A DNA stretch of 5,169 nt from Anaerolineales bacterium (GCA_919901875.1 CAKKQG010000253.1:1-5169), one strand, 5' to 3'. Shown: positions 1 through 5,021, numbered from the stretch's first letter. Numbers and translations are program-made. Notes: a model not told the origin generated them from the sequence alone.

Positions 1-4
1 ACGG

Positions 5-25
5 AATACGTAATACGCAATACGT
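5..25. repeat. Three heptamer tandem repeats AATACGN
   Basis: AATACGT, AATACGC and AATACGT follow one another directly and end at the stop codon of the hydrolase gene. The array may extend beyond the left edge of the window. Confidence 0.75.
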
Positions 26-1375
26 TTAAGTTTTACTCAGGGCATCCACTATCGGACTTATATGATTTGCCTGAAACAGTGCTTGCTGTTCCCACGCGCC
101 ATCGTGTCCGCCGCCAAGCGCGTTGGCGATGACCCAATAGGTGTAGGCGAAGTTGTAAGGTTCGCGCGCAGTTTGCATGTAGCGCATCGCCTCGACAACC
201 GATTGCGTTTGTTTGGCTTCGGTGAAGTCGCCGCCGATAAAACTGCCGCCCTCGGTGCCGATGATCGGCATGGCGTAACCCAGCTCACCGCTGATGATGG
301 TGTTGTACTGCTGCACGCTCAACAGCCCGTCGGGGTCCTTGAGAGTTTTATCGCCAAGATAGTTGTGCGCGGCGAGCCACGATTTTTTCAAAACGTTTTC
401 TTCGCCACGCGCTTTAATTTCGCGTAACGTCGCGCGCAAAAATTCCATGTCGTCTATCGCGCCGTTCTGAGCCAACGCGCCTAAACCCGGCAGCCCGCCA
501 TTAGCGATCACCGTCTTGGCGGCCGGCAGCCACAAATCCACGTAACGCTTCACGTCCGGTTGGCGACCATCGTTTTCAAGAGTGAGGTTGGGTTCGTTAT
601 AGAGTTGAAAATAATTTACGCCTTTGGCGCTGAAGTGTTTTACCATCGCTCCCAGATCGCCGGGGATAGGTTGCACGCCCGAGGTATAGACGCGCATTAC
701 CGGCTCAATGCCGTTGCTCACTAACTTCTCTACCAAATAATCATTGTGGTATGGATCGGCGCCTTCGTTGAGGAGCGTGACCCATTTGGCTTTCATCTTT
801 TTAGCTTCATCCACAAATCGCTCCACGACTGCCGGTGTGGATGAAGTGATCGGCACCCAATGCAAGCCGCGTCCGTTGTCGTTTTGTGGGCGAGGGAACG
901 CCGCGAGATGTTGAAGGGAGTCCGATGGTGTTGCCGCCGTTGACGGCGTCACCGTTGAACTTTGTTTCACGCCCGGTGCAGGCGACGCGGTTTGGAGTGC
1001 CGCCGTTGGCGGCGTCACCGTTGATGTAGTGGCTGCCGCTTCAGTGTTGTTCGTCGTCACTTTTGTTCCAGCCGGAATGTAGACCGGATCGAATTTCCAT
1101 CCGCCCGATGTTTGATAGGCTTTCGTGGCGATGTTGGGCGCGAACTGATTTGCAGTGAGAGGAGAGTTTTCGATCACGGGCGACTCGTTGACGGCGGGCT
1201 TGCCGCTTGCCGCTGTTTGTTTGATCTCTTGCGCCATGCGGCAGCACATCAAGGCTTTCGCCAACATCATCGCAAAGGCGGCTATCGTCGCATCGTTGCC
1301 CAACAAGCTGTTGCTCGTCGTCAGCGTGCTTGAGGTTGGATCGAGTGATGAGAGTGGAGAGATCGAAGTAGGCAT
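26..1375 (-). CDS. Clan GH-A glycoside-hydrolase-like TIM-barrel protein with disordered N-terminal region
   Basis: This 449-residue protein has two parts. Residues 1-30 are rich in Ser, Thr and Pro, residues 29-50 form a hydrophobic to amphipathic stretch (AAFAMMLAKALMCC), and residues 105-158 form a Thr/Ala/Pro/Ser linker with a duplicated STVTP(P/S)TAA motif (118-126 and 140-148). Residues about 168-449 look like a (beta/alpha)8 barrel. Strand-like segments are GLHWVP (170), AKWVTLL (196), EPVMRVY (224), YFQLYNEPN (255), SWLAAHNY (332), MPIIGTEGG (369) and FAYTYWVI (409). In clan GH-A the acid/base Glu follows Asn at strand 4 and the nucleophile Glu ends strand 7, which matches E261 in YNEPN and E375 in GTEGG. 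The substrate cannot be read from sequence. There is no classical Sec signal peptide (no basic n-region or AxA site near the start). No Shine-Dalgarno sequence precedes the ATG, but a sigma-28-like promoter does. It is the last gene seen after fliS, with the TAA stop at 26-28. A flagellum-linked role is inferred from context only; an ordinary cell-wall or polysaccharide glycosidase is the alternative. Confidence 0.85.
   Translation of the reverse strand: MPTSISPLSSLDPTSSTLTTSNSLLGNDATIAAFAMMLAKALMCCRMAQEIKQTAASGKPAVNESPVIENSPLTANQFAPNIATKAYQTSGGWKFDPVYIPAGTKVTTNNTEAAATTSTVTPPTAALQTASPAPGVKQSSTVTPSTAATPSDSLQHLAAFPRPQNDNGRGLHWVPITSSTPAVVERFVDEAKKMKAKWVTLLNEGADPYHNDYLVEKLVSNGIEPVMRVYTSGVQPIPGDLGAMVKHFSAKGVNYFQLYNEPNLTLENDGRQPDVKRYVDLWLPAAKTVIANGGLPGLGALAQNGAIDDMEFLRATLREIKARGEENVLKKSWLAAHNYLGDKTLKDPDGLLSVQQYNTIISGELGYAMPIIGTEGGSFIGGDFTEAKQTQSVVEAMRYMQTAREPYNFAYTYWVIANALGGGHDGAWEQQALFQANHISPIVDALSKT
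936..1024 (-). repeat. Short direct repeat in the hydrolase linker
   Basis: Two 23-bp copies, 936-958 and 1002-1024, differ at one base and start 66 bp (22 codons) apart. They encode STVTPSTAA (residues 140-148) and STVTPPTAA (118-126). A 17-base part of the first copy, GTTGACGGCGTCACCGT (939-955), recurs inside fliD at 3831-3847, in the same reading frame and encoding TVTPST. Confidence 0.85.
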
Positions 1376-1382
1376 GCAAACC

Positions 1383-1408
1383 GTATCGGAAACTTCTACG
1401 AGGTTTTA
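1383..1408 (-). promoter_or_regulatory. Sigma-28-like promoter of the hydrolase gene
   Basis: The minus strand reads TAAAACCT (1408-1401), a 10-nt spacer and TCCGATAC (1390-1383). The core TAAA and CCGATA match sigma-28 elements, but the spacing is one base shorter than at the flagellin promoter and the outer bases differ. Transcription would begin close to or at the ATG (1375), giving a leaderless or nearly leaderless message, in keeping with the lack of a Shine-Dalgarno sequence there. Confidence 0.4.
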
Positions 1409-1491
1409 GGTTGTAAACAGTGTAGCCTGGACTTGAGGGCGGGGCAGTAAGTGGCAGGTGAAGCGAGGATGAAGTTCGTATAAAACGAAAG

Positions 1492-1520
1492 TAGCATAAA
1501 CGTGAATCGCGTTTATGCTA
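1492..1520. terminator. Perfect 11-bp dyad, candidate terminator or operator
   Basis: TAGCATAAACG (1492-1502) and CGTTTATGCTA (1510-1520) form a perfect 11-bp inverted repeat with a 7-nt loop. On the minus strand it is followed by CTTTCGTTTTATAC, a reasonable U-rich stretch, so it could terminate the fliS transcript. It also lies about 85 bp upstream of the predicted promoter of the hydrolase gene, where a dimeric regulator could bind. Termination is the simpler reading. Confidence 0.5.
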
Positions 1521-1561
1521 AATTGGGACGCGCGCTATGAAATTTTTATGCAACTGCTCAG

Positions 1562-1642
1562 CGTCATTGCGAGCCTTCGGGAAGCAATCTCATAGCGCGA
1601 CCGAGATTGCTTTCCGCTCCGCGAAGTGCGCTCGCAATGACG
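1562..1642. repeat. 81-bp imperfect palindrome of the CGTCATTGCGAGC type
   Basis: The outer arms are CGTCATTGCGAGC (1562-1574) and GCTCGCAATGACG (1630-1642), perfect over 13 bp. The inner arms are AAGCAATCTC (1582-1591) and GAGATTGCTT (1603-1612), perfect over 10 bp with an 11-nt loop. The two stems are joined by unequal G/C-rich segments containing CTTCG and CGAAG. Palindromes with these arms are, from memory, dispersed in many copies in several unrelated bacterial genomes. Here it begins 23 bp after the fliS stop, where a transcript would fold into a long hairpin that could terminate or protect the 3' end. Confidence 0.75.
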
Positions 1643-1665
1643 GATGGCTGAGTGGTGACTCCGAT

Positions 1666-2046
1666 CTAGTAAGACGCCGTCTCCAGCTTAAATGTTTTGG
1701 GCGCGGCAACGGTTGTTGCATTGTTGGCGGCTGCCATTTGTTGCTCGGCTTGTGCCCATGCGCCGCGTAGTTCGGCAAGGATCGTGATGGCTTCTTCCCA
1801 TTTTTCTTCGCGCAATAGATCGGCGCACCACAGATACAGGGCGAGCAACCCGTTGGCGATCTCGGCGTATTGAAAGTTCAAACTGTTGCGCAACACGGCG
1901 AGGGCGCGCGTGCCTGCCACGAGATCGCGGCGATGGCAGGCGGCAATGGCGGCGTCGCAGGTGATGATGATCAAACGCATGGAGCTTGCGCCCATGACTT
2001 CTTGATAACGATATTCTTTTGCTTGGCGATGGTAGGGATTATTCAT
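1666..2046 (-). CDS. fliS: Flagellar secretion chaperone FliS
   Basis: FliS is the cytoplasmic export chaperone that binds the disordered C-terminus of flagellin and stops premature polymerisation before export. The 126-residue length fits the family. The N-terminus has the family NPY motif (residues 3-5, followed by HRQAKEYRYQEV). The segment RLIIITCDAAIAACHRRDL (24-42) matches the usual LILMLYDGAI helix, and SLNFQYAEIANGLLALYLW (55-73) matches the typical LNFE...IA.NL..LYDY helix. A further helix, WEEAITILAELRGAWAQA (83-100), closes the expected four-helix bundle. Residues 105-126 are a low-complexity tail. The ATG at 2046 has GGAG (2057-2060) ten bases upstream. A perfect sigma-28 -10 box lies at 2070-2077. 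The gene is separated from flaG by 324 bp, unlike the compact flaG-fliD-fliS order usual in bacteria. Confidence 0.9.
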   Translation of the reverse strand: MNNPYHRQAKEYRYQEVMGASSMRLIIITCDAAIAACHRRDLVAGTRALAVLRNSLNFQYAEIANGLLALYLWCADLLREEKWEEAITILAELRGAWAQAEQQMAAANNATTVAAPKTFKLETASY

Positions 2047-2056
2047 CGTTTAATGT

Positions 2057-2060
2057 CTCC
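2057..2060 (-). promoter_or_regulatory. Ribosome site of fliS
   Basis: The minus strand reads CGGAGA, with a GGAG core ten bases before the ATG at 2046. It is moderate in strength and the spacing is on the long side. Confidence 0.55.
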
Positions 2061-2069
2061 GCTCTTGCG

Positions 2070-2077
2070 TTATCGGC
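2070..2077 (-). promoter_or_regulatory. Sigma-28-type -10 box upstream of fliS
   Basis: The minus strand reads GCCGATAA, an 8/8 match to the sigma-28 -10 element and identical to that of the flagellin promoter. It lies 23 bp upstream of the fliS ATG, so a transcript starting near 2063 would have a leader of about 17 nt that still contains the GGAG ribosome site. At the consensus spacing the -35 reads TGTGCCTG, a poor match. The promoter is therefore plausible but incomplete. Confidence 0.5.
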
Positions 2078-2167
2078 ATCTATAGAATCAGGCACATGAA
2101 ATTGAGGTAAGGGGGAGATGAATGATTTGTAAACGCGGGCGATTAAAATCGCGGCAACATAAAGCGA

Positions 2168-2185
2168 AGCCCGCCTGCGCGGGCT
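2168..2185 (-). terminator. Small GC-rich hairpin, possible terminator after the fliD-flaG unit
   Basis: AGCCCGC (2168-2174) and GCGGGCT (2179-2185) form a perfect 7-bp stem with a 4-nt loop. On the minus strand it is followed by TCGCTTTATGTT, a poor U-tract. It could end transcripts coming from flaG before fliS, or be a dispersed short palindrome; sequence alone does not decide. Confidence 0.4.
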
Positions 2186-2193
2186 AATGGATC

Positions 2194-2358
2194 GTAACTA
2201 CTCACGAGGCGTGGTAGGTTGCGTCTCTAATCCGCATTTTGGCATTGTTCTGAAGTTGAACTTTCTTTTGCCAATAGGCGGAAAAATGTTTGGGGCGAGA
2301 AAAAAGTTGACTGCGGATTAGAGTGAGCCTCCCTCCATCCTCTTGGGTGAGTAGTTAC
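2194..2358. repeat. 165-bp element with two nested inverted-repeat pairs (MITE-like or structured RNA)
   Basis: The outer arms are GTAACTACTCAC (2194-2205) and GTGAGTAGTTAC (2347-2358), a perfect 12-bp inverted repeat. The inner arms are CTCTAATCCGCA (2225-2236) and TGCGGATTAGAG (2312-2323), also perfect over 12 bp. The spacers between outer and inner arms (19 and 23 nt) are weakly complementary (GAGG, TGG and AGG blocks). The 75-nt centre is more A/T-rich, has TTGGCA/TGCCAA and AAGTTGAACTT dyads, and codes for nothing. I see no target duplication. The layout suits a non-autonomous mobile element, or a long imperfect hairpin in the transcript 12 bp downstream of flaG. Its family is not recognised. 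Confidence 0.65.
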
Positions 2359-2370
2359 AGAAGACCCTCG

Positions 2371-2682
2371 CTACGCCAGTCCTTCAAAAGTGCGATCCAA
2401 TCCTAACTGTTGAAGTTCTTCCGGCGGGATGGTGCGGATCACTTTTTTAGATTGACGGTCCACGAGCATGACCACTACTTTCTGCGTCTCCGGGTCTACT
2501 TGGTAGTGAAGCGACACATCACGCAACATAGAAGCGAGCGCACTGGCTTCAACGGTTTTCATTTCGGCTTTGGGGGTTTCTGCCTCTTTGGTTGCAGGCG
2601 CGGTATGAGCTTCCGGCTTCACCGTCTGAATCATCTGAGGGGTTGGTGATGCTGCATTGCCGGTAATAGGATTAATTTTCAT
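2371..2682 (-). CDS. flaG: FlaG family flagellar protein
   Basis: This is a 103-residue FlaG-domain protein. FlaG proteins are encoded next to fliD in many bacteria and affect filament length; the exact biochemistry is not settled. Residues 1-50 are Pro/Ala/Thr/Glu rich and probably disordered. The conserved fold is residues 57-93, SLHYQVDPETQKVVVMLVD followed by KKVIRTIPPEELQQL, which matches the family pattern L.F..DEETG.IVV.V.D..TGEVIR.IPPEE. The frame is open up to an ATG at 2724, inside the end of fliD. I prefer the ATG at 2682 because GAGGAG (2690-2695) lies seven bases upstream and because family members start close to this point. The fliD stop is 16 bp away, so the two are probably co-transcribed and may be translationally coupled. 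The TAG stop is followed after 12 bp by a nested inverted-repeat element. Confidence 0.88.
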   Translation of the reverse strand: MKINPITGNAASPTPQMIQTVKPEAHTAPATKEAETPKAEMKTVEASALASMLRDVSLHYQVDPETQKVVVMLVDRQSKKVIRTIPPEELQQLGLDRTFEGLA

Positions 2683-2689
2683 AGTGAAT

Positions 2690-2695
2690 CTCCTC
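2690..2695 (-). promoter_or_regulatory. Ribosome site deciding the flaG start
   Basis: The minus strand reads GAGGAG seven bases before the ATG at 2682 and inside the 16-bp gap after the fliD stop. It favours this ATG over the in-frame ATG at 2724, which lies within fliD. Confidence 0.8.
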
Positions 2696-2698
2696 GCC

Positions 2699-4075
2699 TT
2701 ACCCCAAGACATTAAACGAGCCAAACGAACTGAGTTGTTGTTGCAAGTAAATATTGCTAATCACTTGCGCTTGCAGAGTCGCATAATAATCTTCTAAATA
2801 TGTCCGTCGCTCGGCGAATCGTGAATTGAGGCCGGCGACTTCGGCGTTGATGTAACCGATCTCGTCGGTCACAGACTTTTGGCTGTAGGTCAGCGTGCCG
2901 CTGGAACCGCTGAATTGCTTAAGCAGCGTGTCTACTTTTTCGGCGGCTTTTTGCAATAGCGCTTTCGCGCCCGAAGGGTTGGTGGTTAACGCGCTCTCCA
3001 ACTTCGACGAATCTGTCACCGTGAATTTCAAATTGTCGTCGAGCGAAATGCCAATCTCGCTGAGCATGGTCGGCGCGCCGCTGGGCAAACCATAAAATGA
3101 TCCTGAGAGGTCGTTGATCAGATCGCTTTTCAACGAGCTATACGAATAATCTTCGGCGAGAGCCCCGCGCTTGTAAGTGGTTTTGCCTTGATCGTTGGTG
3201 CTGCTGGTGATGGCGCTCTTCTCGCCCAGGTATGTGGTGAGATCGTTGAGCTTGGTTAAGAAGTCTTGCGCCTTCGTGCGGATGGCTGAGTTGTCTGCTG
3301 TGACGGTGATGGTGGCTGTTTGCAGCGCGGCGTCTGCCGCCAAATTAAAGGTGACGCCGCCAATGGCGGTGATGCCTTGGTTGCTGCCCGAACTGATCGG
3401 CGGTAGATCGTTGATGGTGAACGACGCGGCGCTTTTGGTGCGGAGCAAGTTTTTAAATGCGCCGCCGCCGTCTAACACGCCCAAACTTTGCAACACGCTT
3501 CCGCTCGTATCACTCGCACTGAGGTCGTTGCCGGTTTCATTTGCGGTGAGGATAAGTTTGCGATCAATCACCGTGGCTTTGACGGCACTGCCGTTGCTGT
3601 AACTGGCGTTGTTGATCTTGCTGGCGATGCCGTTGAGTGTGTCGTCGGCGACGATGTTTAAAGCTGTGCCACCGAGAGTGATCGTGCCGCTTAAGCTGAG
3701 GGCTTGGCTGACGCTGCTTTGTTGATCGGAACTCAGGCTGTGCTGCACGGCGAGGGCGGCGACGTTAATGGTGTAGGTTGCCGCCGCCGCGCCGTTAGAG
3801 GCTGAAGCGGTGAGAACGGTTTTGTTGGCGGTTGACGGCGTCACCGTAGCGGCGCGTTTATCAAACACGGCAAGTCCGCTTCCCGCACTCAGATCATCCA
3901 CCACACTTTGCAGCGCGCTAAACTTTGAGCCGAGATCGGTGAAGATGCTATTCTTCGATTCGAGATCGGTCTTGCGTGTTTGCAGTATGGTGAGCGGTCG
4001 GCGCTCCACAGCCATCAGATCGTTGATGAGACTGGTGAAGTAGGTGTTGACGTTGCTGATGGATGTGGTAGCCAT
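2699..4075 (-). CDS. fliD: Flagellar filament capping protein FliD (HAP2)
   Basis: FliD forms the oligomeric cap at the filament tip and guides insertion of each new flagellin. The 458-residue length is typical. Residues about 8-110 fit the FliD N-terminal domain, including LINDLMAVERRPLTILQTRK (16-35), the counterpart of the usual I..LM..ER.PL..L..KK. The usual GL(A/S)SG(L/M)DT start is replaced by ISNVNTYF. Residues about 210-445 fit the C-terminal domain: LTKLNDLTTYL (273), GALAEDYSYSSLKSDL (304), LSEIGISLDDNLKFTVTDSS (338-357) and LESALTTNPSGAKALL (359). The C-terminal coiled coil ends with YLEDYYATLQAQVISNIYLQ (426). There is no cysteine, as is usual for exported filament proteins. The ATG at 4075 has only a weak Shine-Dalgarno sequence (GAGTGA). 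I found no promoter of its own, so expression probably depends on read-through from flagellin past the hairpin at 4099-4129. Confidence 0.93.
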   Translation of the reverse strand: MATTSISNVNTYFTSLINDLMAVERRPLTILQTRKTDLESKNSIFTDLGSKFSALQSVVDDLSAGSGLAVFDKRAATVTPSTANKTVLTASASNGAAAATYTINVAALAVQHSLSSDQQSSVSQALSLSGTITLGGTALNIVADDTLNGIASKINNASYSNGSAVKATVIDRKLILTANETGNDLSASDTSGSVLQSLGVLDGGGAFKNLLRTKSAASFTINDLPPISSGSNQGITAIGGVTFNLAADAALQTATITVTADNSAIRTKAQDFLTKLNDLTTYLGEKSAITSSTNDQGKTTYKRGALAEDYSYSSLKSDLINDLSGSFYGLPSGAPTMLSEIGISLDDNLKFTVTDSSKLESALTTNPSGAKALLQKAAEKVDTLLKQFSGSSGTLTYSQKSVTDEIGYINAEVAGLNSRFAERRTYLEDYYATLQAQVISNIYLQQQLSSFGSFNVLG

Positions 4076-4098
4076 AGATCACTCTGAGATAAGTAAAC

Positions 4099-4129
4099 CG
4101 CCTTCCTCCCCCGCGCGGGGAGGAAGGCG
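4099..4129 (-). terminator. Intercistronic hairpin between flagellin and fliD (leaky terminator)
   Basis: CGCCTTCCTCCCC (4099-4111) and GGGGAGGAAGGCG (4117-4129) form a perfect 13-bp GC-rich stem with a 5-nt loop. Read on the minus strand, the stem is followed by GTTTACTTAT, a moderate rather than strong U-tract. It lies 31 bp after the flagellin stop and 23 bp before the fliD ATG. It could act as a partial terminator or as a 3' stabiliser of a flagellin-only message, which would explain how flagellin greatly exceeds FliD. As fliD has no visible promoter, full termination is unlikely. Confidence 0.75.
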
Positions 4130-4160
4130 AGTTAGTTGGACGTCATCTCAAACGCGGAGT

Positions 4161-4997
4161 TTAGCGGAAGAGCGAGAGGACGTACTGCGGACCACTGTTT
4201 GCCTGAGCAAGCATCGCCGTTGAAGTCTGTTGCAAGATAGCGAACTTGGTCGCGTTGACCTGTTCCAGCGCCATGTTGGCGTTCATGATGCGGTTGTAGC
4301 TGGCTTCGGTGTTGGCGTGTTGCACTTGCAAGTTGCCTTCTTGCGCCGTCAAGCGTGCCATGTTCGAACCGACGCCGGCAACCGCCGTGCCCACCGTCTC
4401 AAGGTCGGTCTTGATACCGTCCGCAAAGGTGCCCCATTCGGCGGCTGTTGAAGTACCAGTCGGCACGGTGCTAACGAGCGTGGCGCCTTTGTGGTCCGTA
4501 CTGATGCCGAAGGTCAGCGTGTCGCCGCTGTCTACGCCGGTGCGAATGAGCTTGGCGGTGAACGTGCCATCGAGCAATTTGTTGCCGTTCCATGTGGTCT
4601 GAGTCACGATGTCGTCCATTTGACTCGAGAACGCGGCGATCTGCGTGGCGACCGCGGTGCGCTCGGCGGTGCCGACGGTGTCGGAAGCAGCTTCGAGCGA
4701 TTTGTTGCGGATCTTGATGAGCAGATCGTTGATCTTGCGTTGACCACCTTCAGCGACCGAGAGCATGTTCTTGGCGTCGCCGATGATGTCCATCGCTACT
4801 TGCAAGCCTTCGGAGCGAACTTGGAACTTCGAGGCAAATTGAAATCCCGCGGGATCGTCTTCGGCCGAGTTGATGCGTTTGCCAGTAGACAAGCGGGTCT
4901 GTGCAGTTGCCAACTGAGCGTTGACGTTCTGCAATGCGTACAGCGCGTTGAGTGCGCCGATGTTGCCGGCTATCCGGCTTAGGTCTGTTGATGCCAT
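4161..4997 (-). CDS. fliC: Flagellin, short form (filament subunit)
   Basis: This is the structural subunit of the flagellar filament, exported by the flagellar type III apparatus and polymerised outside the cell. At 278 residues it is near the minimal size. The N-terminal D0/D1 region (1-145) includes IAGNIGALNALYALQNVNAQ (9-28), the signature RLSTGKRINSAEDDPAGF (35-52) and TTWNGNKLLDG (134-144). The C-terminal D1/D0 region (about 195-278) includes GSNMARLTAQEGNLQVQ (210) and ends AMLAQANSGPQYVLSLFR, the normal FliS-binding and packing tail. Only about 50 residues (146-194) separate the two, so D2/D3 domains are absent. There is no cysteine. The ATG at 4997 has a perfect AAGGAGGT ribosome site and a sigma-28 promoter upstream. 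At the position equivalent to the TLR5-contact motif of Salmonella (QRVREL), the protein reads IKIRNK (94-99). The symbol could equally be hag or flaA. Confidence 0.96.
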   Translation of the reverse strand: MASTDLSRIAGNIGALNALYALQNVNAQLATAQTRLSTGKRINSAEDDPAGFQFASKFQVRSEGLQVAMDIIGDAKNMLSVAEGGQRKINDLLIKIRNKSLEAASDTVGTAERTAVATQIAAFSSQMDDIVTQTTWNGNKLLDGTFTAKLIRTGVDSGDTLTFGISTDHKGATLVSTVPTGTSTAAEWGTFADGIKTDLETVGTAVAGVGSNMARLTAQEGNLQVQHANTEASYNRIMNANMALEQVNATKFAILQQTSTAMLAQANSGPQYVLSLFR

Positions 4998-5002
4998 GGA
5001 AA

Positions 5003-5010
5003 ACCTCCTT
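5003..5010 (-). promoter_or_regulatory. Strong Shine-Dalgarno of flagellin
   Basis: The minus strand reads AAGGAGGT, a full anti-16S match, five bases before the ATG at 4997. It fixes the flagellin start and fits the very high translation needed for filament subunits. Confidence 0.92.
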
Positions 5011-5021
5011 GTTTTCTGTGG

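Noticed and set aside
62..427. Plus-strand open frame of 121 codons
   Set aside because: It lies fully antisense to the hydrolase barrel, has Arg-rich low-information composition and no recognisable domain or ribosome site.
1041..1379. Minus-strand open frame of 112 codons overlapping the start of the hydrolase
   Set aside because: It is a frame-shifted shadow of the hydrolase N-terminus and linker with no family resemblance.
1537..1770. Plus-strand open frame across the palindrome and the fliS end
   Set aside because: It runs through a repeat element and antisense to fliS; there is no sign of a real protein.
2139..2152. GCGATT/AATCGC mini-hairpin
   Set aside because: Only 6 bp with a 2-nt loop, which is sterically poor and easily due to chance.
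2185..2370. Target-site duplication around the nested inverted repeats
   Set aside because: Flanks GGATC and AGAAG show no direct repeat, so recent transposition with duplication cannot be claimed.
2683..2724. Longer flaG start at 2724 overlapping fliD
   Set aside because: The extra 14 residues are not FlaG-like, and the good ribosome site serves the ATG at 2682.
3195..3602. Plus-strand open frame of 135 codons opposite fliD
   Set aside because: Hydrophobic-looking translation is what the antisense of a Thr/Ala/Ser-rich gene gives; fliD in the other strand is clear.
4076..4160. Separate sigma-28 promoter for fliD
   Set aside because: No CCGATA-type box is present between the flagellin stop and the fliD ATG.
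4491..4982. Plus-strand open frame of 163 codons opposite flagellin
   Set aside because: Antisense shadow of conserved flagellin D0/D1 coding; no start signals.
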